A stretch of 64,000 bases of DNA from Tritrichomonas musculus (Eukaryota > Parabasalia > Tritrichomonadida > Tritrichomonadidae): contig JAPFFF010000061.1 of the NCBI GenBank assembly GCA_039105265.1, positions 248,001 through 312,000 on the forward strand, in the 5' to 3' direction. Below, one piece after another: positions 18,301 through 28,904 of this stretch (position 1 is the first letter of the stretch; each line of letters starts with the position of its first letter). The notes under the pieces are model-generated. The model did not search any database. It saw nothing but the letters and a program-made list of their open reading frames with translations, and was not told the origin of the DNA. The position numbers and the translations under genes are program-made.

Positions 18301-21300
18301 CCAATTCATTAAAGCTTGATCCAAATTAGCATTCGTATCTCTTCCATTGATTTGATTATTAATCATATTTTGTAAAGATTCACCAACTTGAACAACATTT
18401 TTATTTCTCCAAGCAGCTGCTATTCTTTTTATTGAATATTGATCATCATTCGGTAAAAATTCATTCAATTCTCTTATTTTGTTATTTATGTTATCATTCA
18501 AAGATAAAACACGTTCTGTTTCTTCGATATCTGCAACCTCATCTTGAAAATACTGTCCATGAGTTGATAAATCACCATTTGTCTGATTTTGAAAATAATC
18601 CATAAATGTTGGAAAATGACTTTGTTTTTCATGATATTTTTTATATTTGTCATAAGCTAATTCAGACTCTAAATAAAATTTATATGCAGAACCATTCTGA
18701 GGGAAATAAGTCATTTTTACATCACGAAATCTCTTGTCAGTAAATCGAGTTGGATAAAGATTATGTAATTCTTGTTCGAGCATATTGATTTGAGGAATAT
18801 CTTCTGCTTTTGTATTTCCAATGATTACGTCCATTTTTAAATTCATATTTTCTTTTCCTTCATAACTTTTATAAACTTTTTCAAATTCTAATCTATCAAA
18901 ATACTTATCCATATCATGACCCATCGAAATGTAATAAGTTCGTGCATTCAAGTATTGTTGAATATCTCCTGAATTATTACAATGACCAACAACTTCTTTG
19001 AATAAGTCATCTTTTTGTTCTTTGTCATGAATCTTTTTTGTTCGTTCGTTGAATTCTTGATAAAAGGCCTGATCATTTTTCTTTTGTCTTTCTAAATTTT
19101 GGTATTGTTGAACGATATTTTGGTAATTAGTTATAATTTGATTATAATCTGATTGACCATCTGATTTTAACGGAGGTGAAACATTTTTCAATTCAATAAT
19201 TTTAATAGGTGAATATTCGAAAATTTGAATTTCAGCTTGGTATCTCTTTAACATATTAAAGATTTCGTCTAAATTATAACGATAGTCAATTAATGATTGA
19301 AACCCTATTTTTTTATTGTTATATGAATATTTATTCCAACGTTTCATTACAATTCCTCCCCTGAAGAAATCTTCCTTATGATCATTCATATATTTTAATA
19401 AATCAGCTTTTGTTTCTACATTTGGTGTATACAAAACTAAGTATTGAACTAAATGATCAAAACGATACTGATTGATATCCCAATCAGGAAATAGAGTTGT
19501 AAAACTTTCGTTTATAGCATTTTTCAAATTCTCATCTTCTTTTCCTTTTTCTGTATTCTTATTTTTAATTAATTCTTTGATATACTCTTCTTTATTTTCA
19601 ATTTTCTGATCGACTAATATTCCATTCCAAAAGTTATCAGTAAATTCACTTCCATAAGCATGTTGTACTTGAACTTTTAAATTCTCAAGTTTCTTTTTAT
19701 CTTGAACAGATTTCAATAGAGATTTTTCATTATTGAGCCGATTTTGTAATTTTTCTAAGGCTTTACTTTGTTCTGTTTCTGATTCAATATCCTTTATAAA
19801 TATTTCATTCTCTTCTTTCTGTTGATCAAATGGTTGACCTTCTAGATTTGCTCTTTGTGCTATTATTGTTATTATTTCTCCCATTTTCTTATCAATATCT
19901 TGTTTTGAAGCAATCCATGATCTTTGCCATTCTTCAAATTGTGCTTCTTTAGTTGGAATATCATTTTGTTTAATAAATTGAGATCTTATTTGTAAAACAT
20001 CATTTTGGTCAAATTTTCTCTTTGATTGTCTTAATATCTCGATGATTTTTGCTGACATATAATCATTTTCTTGTTTTAATGCTTGTTCCAACTTTTCTTT
20101 CCATTTCTCTTCTTCCTCATCAATAATTGAATTTATTTGATTAGGATTTGATAAAATTTTATTTGTAACATTTTGTAAGATTGTATTTTCATCAACTGAG
20201 CTAACCCCTGGAACTTTTTCAGCGATTTGATTAATTTTGACAAGATTTTCTGTTATTTTTGATTGCACATCTGATTTTAATTTATTTGTTAATGTAGTCT
20301 TTGCATTTGTAATATCTTGTTCCACGGCTCGTTTTCCTTCTTTATCATTATACATTGCCGTATATCTTTCCAGAGTATCGTCATCAACTTGTAATCCATG
20401 ACTATTTAACATTGACAACACCTTATTTTTCTTATTTTCTTTCTGTTCGATATCATTCTCTTGAATTGCGAAATTCAATCTATGAGATAAATCCTCGTCC
20501 AAATCTTTTGTAATTTGATCACCGTTTATATAAAGAGCTTCCAATTCACTTTTTCTTACTGCTTGATTATAATTTGAATTTGGACGATATTTATTTGTTT
20601 CTTGTTCTATTTGAATTAGATCATTTATCATATTCTTTCGATTTGATAACGATTGTTCATAATGATCTCGATAATTTTTAACAATTTCTGAGGCTTCATT
20701 TAATTTGCTCTCCCATTGTTTTTCTCTATCTGCTTTAAACAAAGCTTGACAAGATCCATCTTTAACAAATAATGAATAAAATTCAGTTAACTTGTTCTTA
20801 CTTAAATTAAACGGCTTTAATATTTCGTTCACAGCACTTTGATATAATCCAAGATATCGTGGAAATTCTACTTCTTCTATTTTTGATCCTGATCCTTTTT
20901 GTAATTGTTCAATAACCTCTATTTTCGTTGGTACTTCACCTCTTGTTATAAAATCATTATTTAATTTTTGAATTATTTTTTTCTGATAATATGATTCTGC
21001 ATCTAAATTTGTTGTATTTCCTGTCATACGATATAATGAATCAAATTCTTCATTAACGATTAAACGAATATATTGAAATGATCTATTCAATAAAGTTAAT
21101 ATTTTTTCTAAGTCATCTTTCGCATAATGATTATCTGCTTGTTTAACAATTGTTAGTTTTCCCAATTCTGCGTCCAATGTTTCATTTGTAGTTTGAATGT
21201 TATTCTCAAATTTTAAATAAAATTTTCCAATCACTTTTATCCAATTATCAATCATATTTCGTGAATGTTCACTAATACATGCTTGTAATTCGTCAATCGT

Positions 21301-23661
21301 CTGTATTGTCTCATCTGCTATTAACTTTTGAATTCCTGATATTTCGTTATCTAAATTTGCCCAATTCGATATTTGAATCCATGGTAAACCATATGAGTTC
21401 TCCTCAAAAAAGGATAAACACTTTTGCTTATATTCTTTTAATAATTCATCCTTTTCTAAAAGCAAAGATTGTTTTTTTATTTCTTTAACCCTTTCTGGAT
21501 TCTCTATTTCCATTTGTGATTCTTGAACGATAGCCTCTAATTTTCTTTCTGGAATTTCTATTGAATCTTGGATTTCTTTTGCAAATGCCTCATCTTCTTC
21601 ATTTTGCTTTTTTTCTCTTTTCATCATTTCTTCTTGATATTGATCATGGAAAATTGCGAATGTTTCAAATTGTTGTCCTGGATGATCTGTTAAAAATTTC
21701 TTGAATTCATCCTTTTTTCTCTGATATTCTTTTCGATACCACTTCATTGTCAAATTATGTTTTTGTGTAATTTGTTGCTCATCTGTCAAATTTTGCGGAC
21801 CTAATGCTTGAATTGCTTCATTTACTTCATGTTCTTTTGTTTCATGTAATTGTGGGATATTATTATAAAAGCCGAACCAAAATTTTTTTCGAGAATAGCC
21901 ATCCTTGTCTTTTATAAATAATAGATTAACATGCATTGCCACGATTTCTGCTTCGATATATTTTTCCTTTTCTATCGGATTTGATTGATCCAATGTATCT
22001 TTTAAAAATTCATTAGCAGCATAATAATTCAAATCATATTCTTGACTTAACGAATCACATAATATATCAGCATCTCCACTTGTCTCAATGCCTTTTGCAT
22101 AGTTAAACATAACACAAAATCTCCAAAGTTCTTCATTTGACCATAACCTCTGTTTTTGGAATTCTTCGATTTTCAATTTTGCTTTTTCAGGAGATATTTC
22201 TTTATATTCATTTTGTAATTCATCTAGAATATGTTCATTTATTTGAGATGGATCTTGATTATTTTTATATCTTTCGTTGAATTTTGTATAATAAATTTGA
22301 TCTACTTGATCTACTGTTAATTGACCTTCTACGTTTGGATTTTTTACAGCATAAATCTCTCTAATTAAATCATAAATTGCTCTTTTCTTTATTCTCTGAG
22401 CTTCTAAAATTCTTTGATAATTTTTAGATTTTTGAGTGTCGATTCTAAATACAGTTATTTGTGTATCAGTCAGCTTAGCGATTGCATTATATGTTGTTTC
22501 GATTCCTGGAACATATAATAATTTTAAACAATCATCTGTTCCGAGTGTGGGTAAGATATTTGTAAGATCAATAAATGTATTAATCGCATTATCAGGTTCG
22601 AGATAACGAATGTTTTGCTCTCTCAATTTATAAAAAGTCCATGTGTAAACAATATATGTATTTTTCCATCCAAGTGCTTCCAACTCAATAAATTTTTCTT
22701 CTAACAACTTCAATTTTGAAAATACGTCTTTAATGGTATTATTTGCTGCATCTTGATAATAATCCCATACTCTTATGTCAAACAATTCTTTTGGACAAAT
22801 AATTTGATTTCCTGCCGGACTTGTTCGAGTTATTTTTGATCTGAAGTAATTAACCATTGCATTCAAATCTTGATTTTGAATTAAACCAGTCAAAATGTCG
22901 AAATTAATATTCAGAATATCATCCTTCATTGTTAAATAAAATTTGACCATTTCTTGATGATAACTGATTCCACGAAATGAAACAATATCTGCGAGTGGAT
23001 CTTTAATCTCTAAAATTTTAACAAGATAATCAATTTCATATTTTCCATTAAATCGATAAATGCGTTGACAAACACTCCACCAAAAAGCAGCTTCCAATTC
23101 TGTCCACCCAAGATATTCTCCCCCACTTTGATAATTACTTTTCCATTCTTTTATTTCCTCATCATCTATTCCAAATACTTTAAAAAGTTTGTCCACCCTA
23201 TATTTTCGAAAATTTTCCAAACTATCCAGTAGAGATTTCTTTTTGGTTCTACATATTTGATATTCTCTATCAATTACATCAATACCGAATCCAGGGCAAT
23301 AAATATTTCTGACTTCACTGTTAATCATAAAATCTAAAACTACTCGAGTGTATTCAATCAAATCAATCCATTCATTCTCTATTTCCTTTGGATGTTTTTG
23401 ATAATAATTAATTACTGTATTTAAATTCGGTGGTTCATTCGATACTTTACAACATGCATCATACAACCAATCAAATTCTTGTCTACTATCTTCATCAGGA
23501 AATATATAACCGCCATATTTACTTATAACACCACCCTTATTATTTAATAAATCTTGTTTTGCTTCTTGATATTTTGCAAGGAGTTGTTCATCTGTTAATT
23601 GTTCAGGTTGTTGATTTTGTTCAGGTTGTTGATTTTGTTCAGGTTGTTGATTTTCATCCAT
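15304..23661 (-). CDS. giant 2785-residue helical repeat protein
   Basis: One uninterrupted frame of 8.4 kb from ATG 23661; a TCATTA initiator-like site lies about 40 bases before it. The N-terminus has a three-fold NQQPEQ repeat, then low-homology helical units of roughly 80-110 residues. Many of these contain FGK-x-x and Y-x-x-x-Y patterns followed by a predicted helix starting with an LT/VT-x-E/D cap. No transmembrane segment, signal peptide or catalytic motif is apparent. It occupies a third of the element, far beyond ordinary Polinton cargo, and is the most upstream gene of the leftward virion block. It might be a tape-measure-like or large minor virion protein; the function is unknown. 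Confidence 0.75.
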   Translation of the reverse strand: MDENQQPEQNQQPEQNQQPEQLTDEQLLAKYQEAKQDLLNNKGGVISKYGGYIFPDEDSRQEFDWLYDACCKVSNEPPNLNTVINYYQKHPKEIENEWIDLIEYTRVVLDFMINSEVRNIYCPGFGIDVIDREYQICRTKKKSLLDSLENFRKYRVDKLFKVFGIDDEEIKEWKSNYQSGGEYLGWTELEAAFWWSVCQRIYRFNGKYEIDYLVKILEIKDPLADIVSFRGISYHQEMVKFYLTMKDDILNINFDILTGLIQNQDLNAMVNYFRSKITRTSPAGNQIICPKELFDIRVWDYYQDAANNTIKDVFSKLKLLEEKFIELEALGWKNTYIVYTWTFYKLREQNIRYLEPDNAINTFIDLTNILPTLGTDDCLKLLYVPGIETTYNAIAKLTDTQITVFRIDTQKSKNYQRILEAQRIKKRAIYDLIREIYAVKNPNVEGQLTVDQVDQIYYTKFNERYKNNQDPSQINEHILDELQNEYKEISPEKAKLKIEEFQKQRLWSNEELWRFCVMFNYAKGIETSGDADILCDSLSQEYDLNYYAANEFLKDTLDQSNPIEKEKYIEAEIVAMHVNLLFIKDKDGYSRKKFWFGFYNNIPQLHETKEHEVNEAIQALGPQNLTDEQQITQKHNLTMKWYRKEYQRKKDEFKKFLTDHPGQQFETFAIFHDQYQEEMMKREKKQNEEDEAFAKEIQDSIEIPERKLEAIVQESQMEIENPERVKEIKKQSLLLEKDELLKEYKQKCLSFFEENSYGLPWIQISNWANLDNEISGIQKLIADETIQTIDELQACISEHSRNMIDNWIKVIGKFYLKFENNIQTTNETLDAELGKLTIVKQADNHYAKDDLEKILTLLNRSFQYIRLIVNEEFDSLYRMTGNTTNLDAESYYQKKIIQKLNNDFITRGEVPTKIEVIEQLQKGSGSKIEEVEFPRYLGLYQSAVNEILKPFNLSKNKLTEFYSLFVKDGSCQALFKADREKQWESKLNEASEIVKNYRDHYEQSLSNRKNMINDLIQIEQETNKYRPNSNYNQAVRKSELEALYINGDQITKDLDEDLSHRLNFAIQENDIEQKENKKNKVLSMLNSHGLQVDDDTLERYTAMYNDKEGKRAVEQDITNAKTTLTNKLKSDVQSKITENLVKINQIAEKVPGVSSVDENTILQNVTNKILSNPNQINSIIDEEEEKWKEKLEQALKQENDYMSAKIIEILRQSKRKFDQNDVLQIRSQFIKQNDIPTKEAQFEEWQRSWIASKQDIDKKMGEIITIIAQRANLEGQPFDQQKEENEIFIKDIESETEQSKALEKLQNRLNNEKSLLKSVQDKKKLENLKVQVQHAYGSEFTDNFWNGILVDQKIENKEEYIKELIKNKNTEKGKEDENLKNAINESFTTLFPDWDINQYRFDHLVQYLVLYTPNVETKADLLKYMNDHKEDFFRGGIVMKRWNKYSYNNKKIGFQSLIDYRYNLDEIFNMLKRYQAEIQIFEYSPIKIIELKNVSPPLKSDGQSDYNQIITNYQNIVQQYQNLERQKKNDQAFYQEFNERTKKIHDKEQKDDLFKEVVGHCNNSGDIQQYLNARTYYISMGHDMDKYFDRLEFEKVYKSYEGKENMNLKMDVIIGNTKAEDIPQINMLEQELHNLYPTRFTDKRFRDVKMTYFPQNGSAYKFYLESELAYDKYKKYHEKQSHFPTFMDYFQNQTNGDLSTHGQYFQDEVADIEETERVLSLNDNINNKIRELNEFLPNDDQYSIKRIAAAWRNKNVVQVGESLQNMINNQINGRDTNANLDQALMNWKQHFPEDLKSPSDWRMEWEGNYNAINAINKLGALYEFYYKTHPWEGVNLKKFVREKAKDSITEAQKILQEYYDKNYHNYSVTWDQSSVFHDYLEKYSKAFGRNYVEAWGHLYGKFNGDLNECNDFFESYEKVKKINEKFPKKGNKLYNDVIQYFNEYMKMTDPTVKSAYRKNWQEKYDSYKKTSKTWSTDINYKKARELLAKIKPQYVSYITQPDLTWTNEEMYSNYLIPIVSTYYKQLNNGKDYSMTGQEKDSTLFDQILAKVEEKEQDEETWGKSDVEATFESYKSTNQIDSTLTYKQLKDKYKTPEKARIAIEIDKYRKLIKNRFSIFDEDLPGDTRFSGYHETALDSEERLAWCRKFYSQITQNYAQSWNSPAFNEIWHKYRYYHNDDEQTSSIEKTAALYNFDYNKGKTDLNYKYHLDLYNDTFKKKYTVKTKKDKYISLSSDKPGELTDENKEIVIDHIQTTVRGYNQYRSDEFQNALLTLNRHADREWTIHDIVLEYEDNYQGALFFCQCQTLKYKLIALLPDKVTEINEIPNSTDGKTKLEKMLREAEKDESSFFSVTFQDLLRHYNHITQEVHDVDSIRDKLGKNFKDCTNRMKIELIKYELETVYEYPKVKLNAINGDNWEQILDKLERLQNELNLKINKFQVDTVVTRYWNEYARTGNAFSDSTELLKYKEYDIDEAKYEFLSKIWEKWSGQKDDLKGTTLKEKIKNLQILCDAYFDKYNRFRSDPVLIQLINDHSNKVTWETLINKFQTETNVEKAVFDARAYVANEMNRDQYAVMLRDLGETDNDYLKIEDPQQLFKYLEDKIQRYHENRTKWTTFDADRQIWNSNHKEDKLPEWQNAYKKWKGNWDNAYEELRANALSVWYKNEFGKDYVSDKTNKEKVITLTDLKNRYDSHYKGVGKWRRYWKDYDKRFEKKTTFEEIVNLFQDDVDAAEDYFLYHIMRSKYKNQFGKEFDDLKNPTREDIKDLEIEVKRLDKAKNKAANDKK

Positions 23662-23777
23662 TTTTCAATAAAAATAAACATAAAACAACAAATAATGAAA
23701 ATTAAATGGTTTATTCATTTGAATTAGACCTCAGAATTGGGGAAAAAATCCTCCCCAGGGGAAAAAATTTTTGGGAA

Positions 23778-23822
23778 ATGTAACCACATTTTATGTAGAG
23801 GAAAAAAAAAATGTGGTTACAT
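23778..23822. repeat. perfect 15-bp-stem hairpin
   Basis: ATGTAACCACATTTT is followed 14 bases later by its exact reverse complement. It lies just upstream of the giant leftward gene, beside GGGGAA-rich sequence. It may be an element-end or transcription-end structure. Confidence 0.6.
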
Positions 23823-24699
23823 AAAAGTTAATCTTGAAAATTTTAATTCAATGAGTTTCATTAAAAAGTTCAAATATGAAAATTTTTATAAATGCTTTAC
23901 TAGACGTCGAATCAAAATACGTCACAAAACGCCTTTCAAAACAGTACAATCAAATTTCTTCTCAAGAAACATCGCAACAAACATATTTTTACAACAAATA
24001 CAACTTTTCAACATAATCATATTATCCATTATCAAATAACTTTTTCAAAGTAGCTCCTTTTTCTTCATATTGCTGATATATAAATAAACATTACATATAA
24101 ATAGTATTTAACTTACTAATCACTATTTTTACGAATAAGGTTTCATTATATAATTGATTATCTTCCATACATAAAATGAGCAAGCATAAGCAGAATAAAT
24201 CAATTGTATAAGTCTATTATAATATAATAAATGTGTTTTGAAATCGTATAACTCAAATTCGAATAATTAATAATTGCATAATCGAATAATTGTATAAGAG
24301 ATCATATTTCAATAGCATAACACAAATGTATACCTCAAAACAAATAGAATAAACTTATTAAATCAAAGATATAACTTATAATCATGCATTATGACATAAT
24401 CTAACAAAACTCAAAAATAAAAAAATATAAAATAATACAAAATGTTCCGCATCAATAGTACAAGTCAAATACATCGCTCAAACATACATCTCAAACAAAT
24501 AAGTGAATAATCTAATAATATATTACTATAACGAAGAAAACTTTAATAAGAAACATAACTCAGTATTAAAATATAAACATCTTTTCTTAATAAACTTATA
24601 TCAAAAAACTCATTTTCATAATTGAAGCATTATTGCGAATGACATAAAATTAAGATGTATACCTATTTTAATGATTTATTATAACATTTATAGCCAGTT

Positions 24700-25195
24700 T
24701 GTTGATTGTAATTCCACTGATCTTGATTTTGAGTGAATCGATTGTTGATATAAATTTCACTGATCTTGCTGTTGAGAACTTCAATTTCTCTTTCTTTAGC
24801 TTCAACAGTGTATTGAAGTTCAGCAGTCTTGCCATTGAGTAATTCATTTCATTGATCTTGCAATTGAGTTCTTCGATCTCTCTATCCTTGGCCTTAATTG
24901 TTGATTGTAACTAACTGATCTTTCCGTTGAGTGCTTCGATTTCTCTGTTCTTGGTTTCAACTTGATTGAAGTTTAACAATCTTACCTATGAGTGATTCAA
25001 TTTTAGCTGTCATCTCTCAAGATCTTGCCATTGAGTGCTTCAATTTCTCTGTTCTTGGCTTCAACTGTTGATTGTAATTCAGCGATTTGTCCATTGAGGA
25101 CTTCGATCGTTGAATTCAATTCATTGATCTTGCTGTTGAGTGTTTCAATCTCTCTGTTCTTGTCTTCAATAGCGGACTGTATCTCCGCATTTATT
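24700..25195 (-). pseudogene. decayed coiled-coil protein gene
   Basis: Read leftward from 25195, the sequence gives heptad-type repeats such as KNREIETLNSKINEL, STIEVLNGQIAELQ and STVEAKNREIEALNGKI. These are typical of the long coiled-coil proteins expanded in Trichomonas. The 5' ~180 bases read cleanly, while further 3' the same repeat style appears in changing frames with stops, so it is a gene fragment. No start or end can be fixed. It is probably a host gene relic rather than element DNA. Confidence 0.6.
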
Positions 25196-25280
25196 TAATA
25201 AAAAATGATGTGGAAAAACATATCACATCAAAAGATATTGAAAATTTTCTACGTTAAATTTACACTCGGCGGGCTTTTTA

Positions 25281-25522
25281 AGGTACAAATCCAGTACGTT
25301 ATTTTTTGAATAGGAGAACGTTTATTATTTGAATAGTTGCATGTCTCTGAAAAAGTTTAAATTGACTAGGTTTGTTTTTGACACATATTTTACAATTTAA
25401 ATAAACAGTATGACATGTTATATGAAATGGATGAAAATAATCGGGTTTTATTTAACATGTCATCTTATTCTTTGAGAATGTCAAAAAAAATTGCGGTTAC
25501 TAAACGTACTGGATTTGTACCT
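25281..25522. mobile_element. Tc1/mariner-type MITE, 242 bp
   Basis: Terminal inverted repeats AGGTACAAATCCAGTACGTT and AACGTACTGGATTTGTACCT are perfect over 20 bp. The element is flanked on both sides by TA (25279-25280 and 25523-25524), the target duplication of Tc1/mariner transposons. No coding frame lies inside. An inner inverted pair (GACATGTTA...TAACATGTC) is also present. A non-autonomous deletion derivative moved by a mariner transposase elsewhere in the genome is the natural reading. Confidence 0.85.
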
Positions 25523-27582
25523 TAACGTCAAATTATGATTAATCTTAAAGTTCTTTTACTCTTTACTATATTTTTGGCTTTAAATATCATATTCACTTAG
25601 GTTCGGAAAAATTATCATTCCTCAGAAAAATTATCATAAATTATCAGTAAAAAGTGACAACTAAAATATACGTTTTTATGTATATATTTTTCATTAAATA
25701 TTAAAAAAAATGAGTATATATTTGAAAATATTGTTTTTTTTATATTTTTTTCCAAAAACAAAGTTTTTTTTTGTTACGAATCGTTTTATTTTCAAAATGG
25801 AAGTCTATAATTAAAATGTTATGGCTAGATCTTAATCTTTTTTTAAAATTTTCTATTATTTTAATAAAGCTTTATTTGATTTATATTAATGTGATTTTAG
25901 TATTATATTATTTAAATATTATATTATTTTATTATAAAATATGTTTATAATTTCTTAGTTATTAAGATAATAGTGCATATATTGTAATAAATTTCTATTA
26001 ATATGAAAACATTTTGAAAACAATTACCATTAGAATTCAATCGATCAGTTAACATATTTTCGATAATAATTGAATAGAGATAATTATATAAGTTTAGATG
26101 ATATCTTATTATATATTTAATTTATTAATGTTCATATAATTAATTATAATTAAAATAACATTTTATTCTAAAGGGCAAATAAGCTCTGCTAAATATTAAT
26201 AAAGAATCGATACATATATAAATTACTCTAATTAATATTTTGTGTATTCAAATTTTTTGTTCATTGAAAAATTTTCTGACTTTTTTTTAAATTAACAGCT
26301 ACTACAATAAGTAAGTTTATAGGTGAATTTGGCTCAAGTTTTTGCTTCCATTATTTTAAAAGAAATCGAAATTTTGATAAAGAAAATTGAATAAAAATAT
26401 TTTTATTTTAACTTTTTAATAAGACTGCAAAATTTCCCCACTTTATGAATGCTTTAAATTTTTTATATTATTGAATTTTTTCAATTGCACGATTGTAATG
26501 AGATTTCAATCTCAGTTTATTATATGAAAATATCTTATTATTATATTTGAAATTTATAAATATTATATATATATATAATTATTATATATAAATATACAAA
26601 ATATAAAACTTATAATTCAAATATATTTTAAATAATTGAAATAAATGCATATTTTTAAAATATCTTATAATTCTTTATCAAATGTCTAAACTTTTTGTAA
26701 AAAATAAAATCAAAATATTATTTTTAAAAATTTGATTATACATTCGATTTAACGTCAAATGCTATGCAAAATTCAATGGGATACCAATTTAAGTTGTTTA
26801 AATATCTGCTTAAATTCAAAACGAGCTTTAATAAATTATGATGCTTTAAAAAATAGAAAAATAAGCCATTCAAATAAGCCAGCTTTTTCAATTATTCAGA
26901 AATTTTTTTTTTATTATCTTTATTATCATAAAAGTGCCAAAATGATAATTATTCCGAGCCTAACATATTCACAAAAATATCAACTATTTATAAAATTTGG
27001 TTTTAAATATCTTATTAAAAATAATAATAAAAAATAATTTAAATATATTCCAATATAGTTAAATTATAAAGTTCTACATTTGTTCTATCATGGTTGGCAT
27101 GCATGTTTTTTTAAATAAAAAAATAATTTTATATAATATTCTTCTTTATAAAACAAGGAACTACTTCGCGTGTATAAAGCAATACATAAATATAAGCAAT
27201 ACAGTATTTTAATTAGTGGTAGTTAAAATGAATGAATTAGACAGTTAATAAAAGAGAAAAAATATTCCTATTTCCCCATTTGGGGAAATGGGGAGAATTT
27301 CCCCAAAGTAAATTTGGGGAGAAATTTGAATAGAATTTGAATGGTTTATTTTTGGGGAAAATCTCCCCAGAGATTTTTTGGGGAAAACGGTCGCTTTATA
27401 AATTTTTTTTATTTGATTTATTATCTGATCAAATAGTAAAAATAATAAATAGTAAATAATAAATAAAAGAATTTTTTTTTAAGTAGAAATGTATGACTTA
27501 TATAAAAATTAAAAGATTGTTTTTCAAAGTTGAATTATTATCTTAACATTTCCTTTCAATTTTATTTTATTTAAAAAATAAA

Positions 27583-27626
27583 TGAAGTAGCTTTTTGAAA
27601 GGCGTAGCCTTCAAAAAGCTACTTCA
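27583..27626. repeat. long hairpin in spacer
   Basis: TGAAGTAGCTTTTTGAAAGGC and GCCTTCAAAAAGCTACTTCA are near-perfect inverted arms around a GTA loop. No gene lies inside. It may be a terminator or cruciform. Confidence 0.6.
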
Positions 27627-27652
27627 ATTTATGTTTAATTATCTGTTTTATA

Positions 27653-27684
27653 ACTTTTTGAGTATTTTACAAAACTCAAAAAGT
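27653..27684. repeat. 11-bp-stem hairpin
   Basis: ACTTTTTGAGT and ACTCAAAAAGT are exact inverted arms around a 10-base loop, 26 bases after the larger hairpin, followed by a T run. The pair resembles transcription-end structures. Confidence 0.5.
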
Positions 27685-27863
27685 GATACCTAGATAATTT
27701 TTTTTTTTTTTTTCAGAAAAAAAAATTGATTTTTTGATTTAATTCTTAAAAACAAACAAATCGAAATAATTTGATATACATATATATAGAGTATTTGGCC
27801 CTATTATGTAAAGTTTCTCGATATATCAAAAGATTTTTCATTTTTTAATAATTTGAATGCATT

Positions 27864-27925
27864 CCCCATGCTCCCCAAGCTGGGGAACCAAAATTTGGTT
27901 ATTTGGGGAATATTAAGAGGTGTAT
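27864..27925. repeat. 62-bp CCCC/GGGG-palindromic repeat, copy 1
   Basis: Direct repeat of 28908-28969 with two visible differences. The core is CCCCAAGCTGGGG, next to AACCAAAATTTGGTT. It stands just beyond the 3' end of the leftward gene 27935-28882. Confidence 0.75.
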
Positions 27926-27934
27926 AATGAATAA

Positions 27935-28882
27935 TTAATTTAAATCAAAACCTCCATTATTGTTATTATTATTATTTTTGTCATTTGGGTCTGAAACGAT
28001 TCTAAAACTATAACGTTTTGTTGATTGTGGTTGCTGATTATATTCTTCTTCACTTGACAAGTCTTCAAAAGTAGTATTATTATTTATGTTTTGTTGTCGT
28101 TCATAATAATTTGATGTCTTATTAGGATTTGGTGTTTCAAAATAAAAGCCTTGTGATTGATTTTGGTTTTCTTCGTGCCAATCGTCTTCAATTTCCATAG
28201 GTTCATTATTCGGTAAAGAATTATTTTGTTGAACTATTTTTTGATATGTTTCCGAGCTATTAGAAATAGTTCGTTTTGCTGATGCTGAAAAGTGAACTTT
28301 GTTATCTTTTGGCAATTGCTTATATATTGGTTCTGATTGTTGCATTTGCAGCTGCTTGGAAATCTTTTCTAACATTTTTATTAGTTTTGCATCAAATCTC
28401 TTTGGAGTCGATAATGATTCTTTTGTATTAAAACCTGTATCCTGAGTTATTTTTCTCGGTTTGAATACAGGATATTCATCGGCTATTATATCATTTCGAA
28501 AACTAAAAGCCGATTTTTCAATTGATTTTGTACCTGTATTATGATTTAAATCTGCTGTTATCGATTTTGCAATCTCCTCTTTGTCAGATTCAGGAGTTGT
28601 ATTAACATAACAATCAATTATCGGAATTTTTTCAGGGTTATCGTAAATATAAAAAGATAAATATGTTTGTGCTGCATTATGGTCATAGTTTATATCAGCT
28701 GCAGTTATAATATTATCAAATGCCTTTATGAATGATTCAGAAGTGAAAGCAAAGTAAGTTTTATGAAAATAAGATTCACCGTTATAATTTTTATAATATT
28801 TTGTTAATGCTTTTGGTGTATTATCAACTATTAATATAAATATAGGTTCCTGATATCCTGTAAGAATCTTTTTTGTAAACAC
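27935..28882 (-). CDS. hypothetical Asn/Gln-rich protein
   Basis: 315 codons read leftward. The first ~110 residues look globular (ILIVDNTPKALTKYYKNY...YFAFTSESFIKAFDNII), the rest is Ser/Asn/Gln-rich and disordered, ending in a poly-Asn run. It is enclosed by two copies of a 62-bp palindromic repeat. No family recognised. It belongs to the damaged element at 27.9-33.5 kb; the gene start is uncertain. Confidence 0.5.
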   Translation of the reverse strand: MFTKKILTGYQEPIFILIVDNTPKALTKYYKNYNGESYFHKTYFAFTSESFIKAFDNIITAADINYDHNAAQTYLSFYIYDNPEKIPIIDCYVNTTPESDKEEIAKSITADLNHNTGTKSIEKSAFSFRNDIIADEYPVFKPRKITQDTGFNTKESLSTPKRFDAKLIKMLEKISKQLQMQQSEPIYKQLPKDNKVHFSASAKRTISNSSETYQKIVQQNNSLPNNEPMEIEDDWHEENQNQSQGFYFETPNPNKTSNYYERQQNINNNTTFEDLSSEEEYNQQPQSTKRYSFRIVSDPNDKNNNNNNNGGFDLN

Positions 28883-28904
28883 GTATGAAGGTTTTTCAGG
28901 TGTA

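Larger units (their letters stand above)
23662..27934. other. gene-poor AT-rich spacer
   Basis: About 4.3 kb without a convincing intact gene. It holds a GGGG/CCCC-rich border near 23.74 kb and a related one near 27.26-27.40 kb in the same orientation. It also contains hairpins, a decayed coiled-coil gene (24.7-25.2 kb), a TA-flanked MITE (25.28-25.52 kb) and long A/T runs with a TA-dinucleotide patch at 26.52-26.60 kb. The remainder shows nothing recognisable. It could be original host intergenic DNA between two elements. Confidence 0.6.

Noticed and set aside
26759-27037. A 92-codon rightward frame in the spacer
   Set aside because: Composition is that of AT-rich non-coding DNA (Lys/Asn/Ile/Phe/Tyr), with no initiator support and no recognisable domain.
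23740-27400. Terminal inverted repeats of a Polinton formed by the GGGGAA-rich stretches near 23.74 and 27.3-27.4 kb
   Set aside because: The similarity is in direct, not inverted, orientation and is short, so element ends could not be established.
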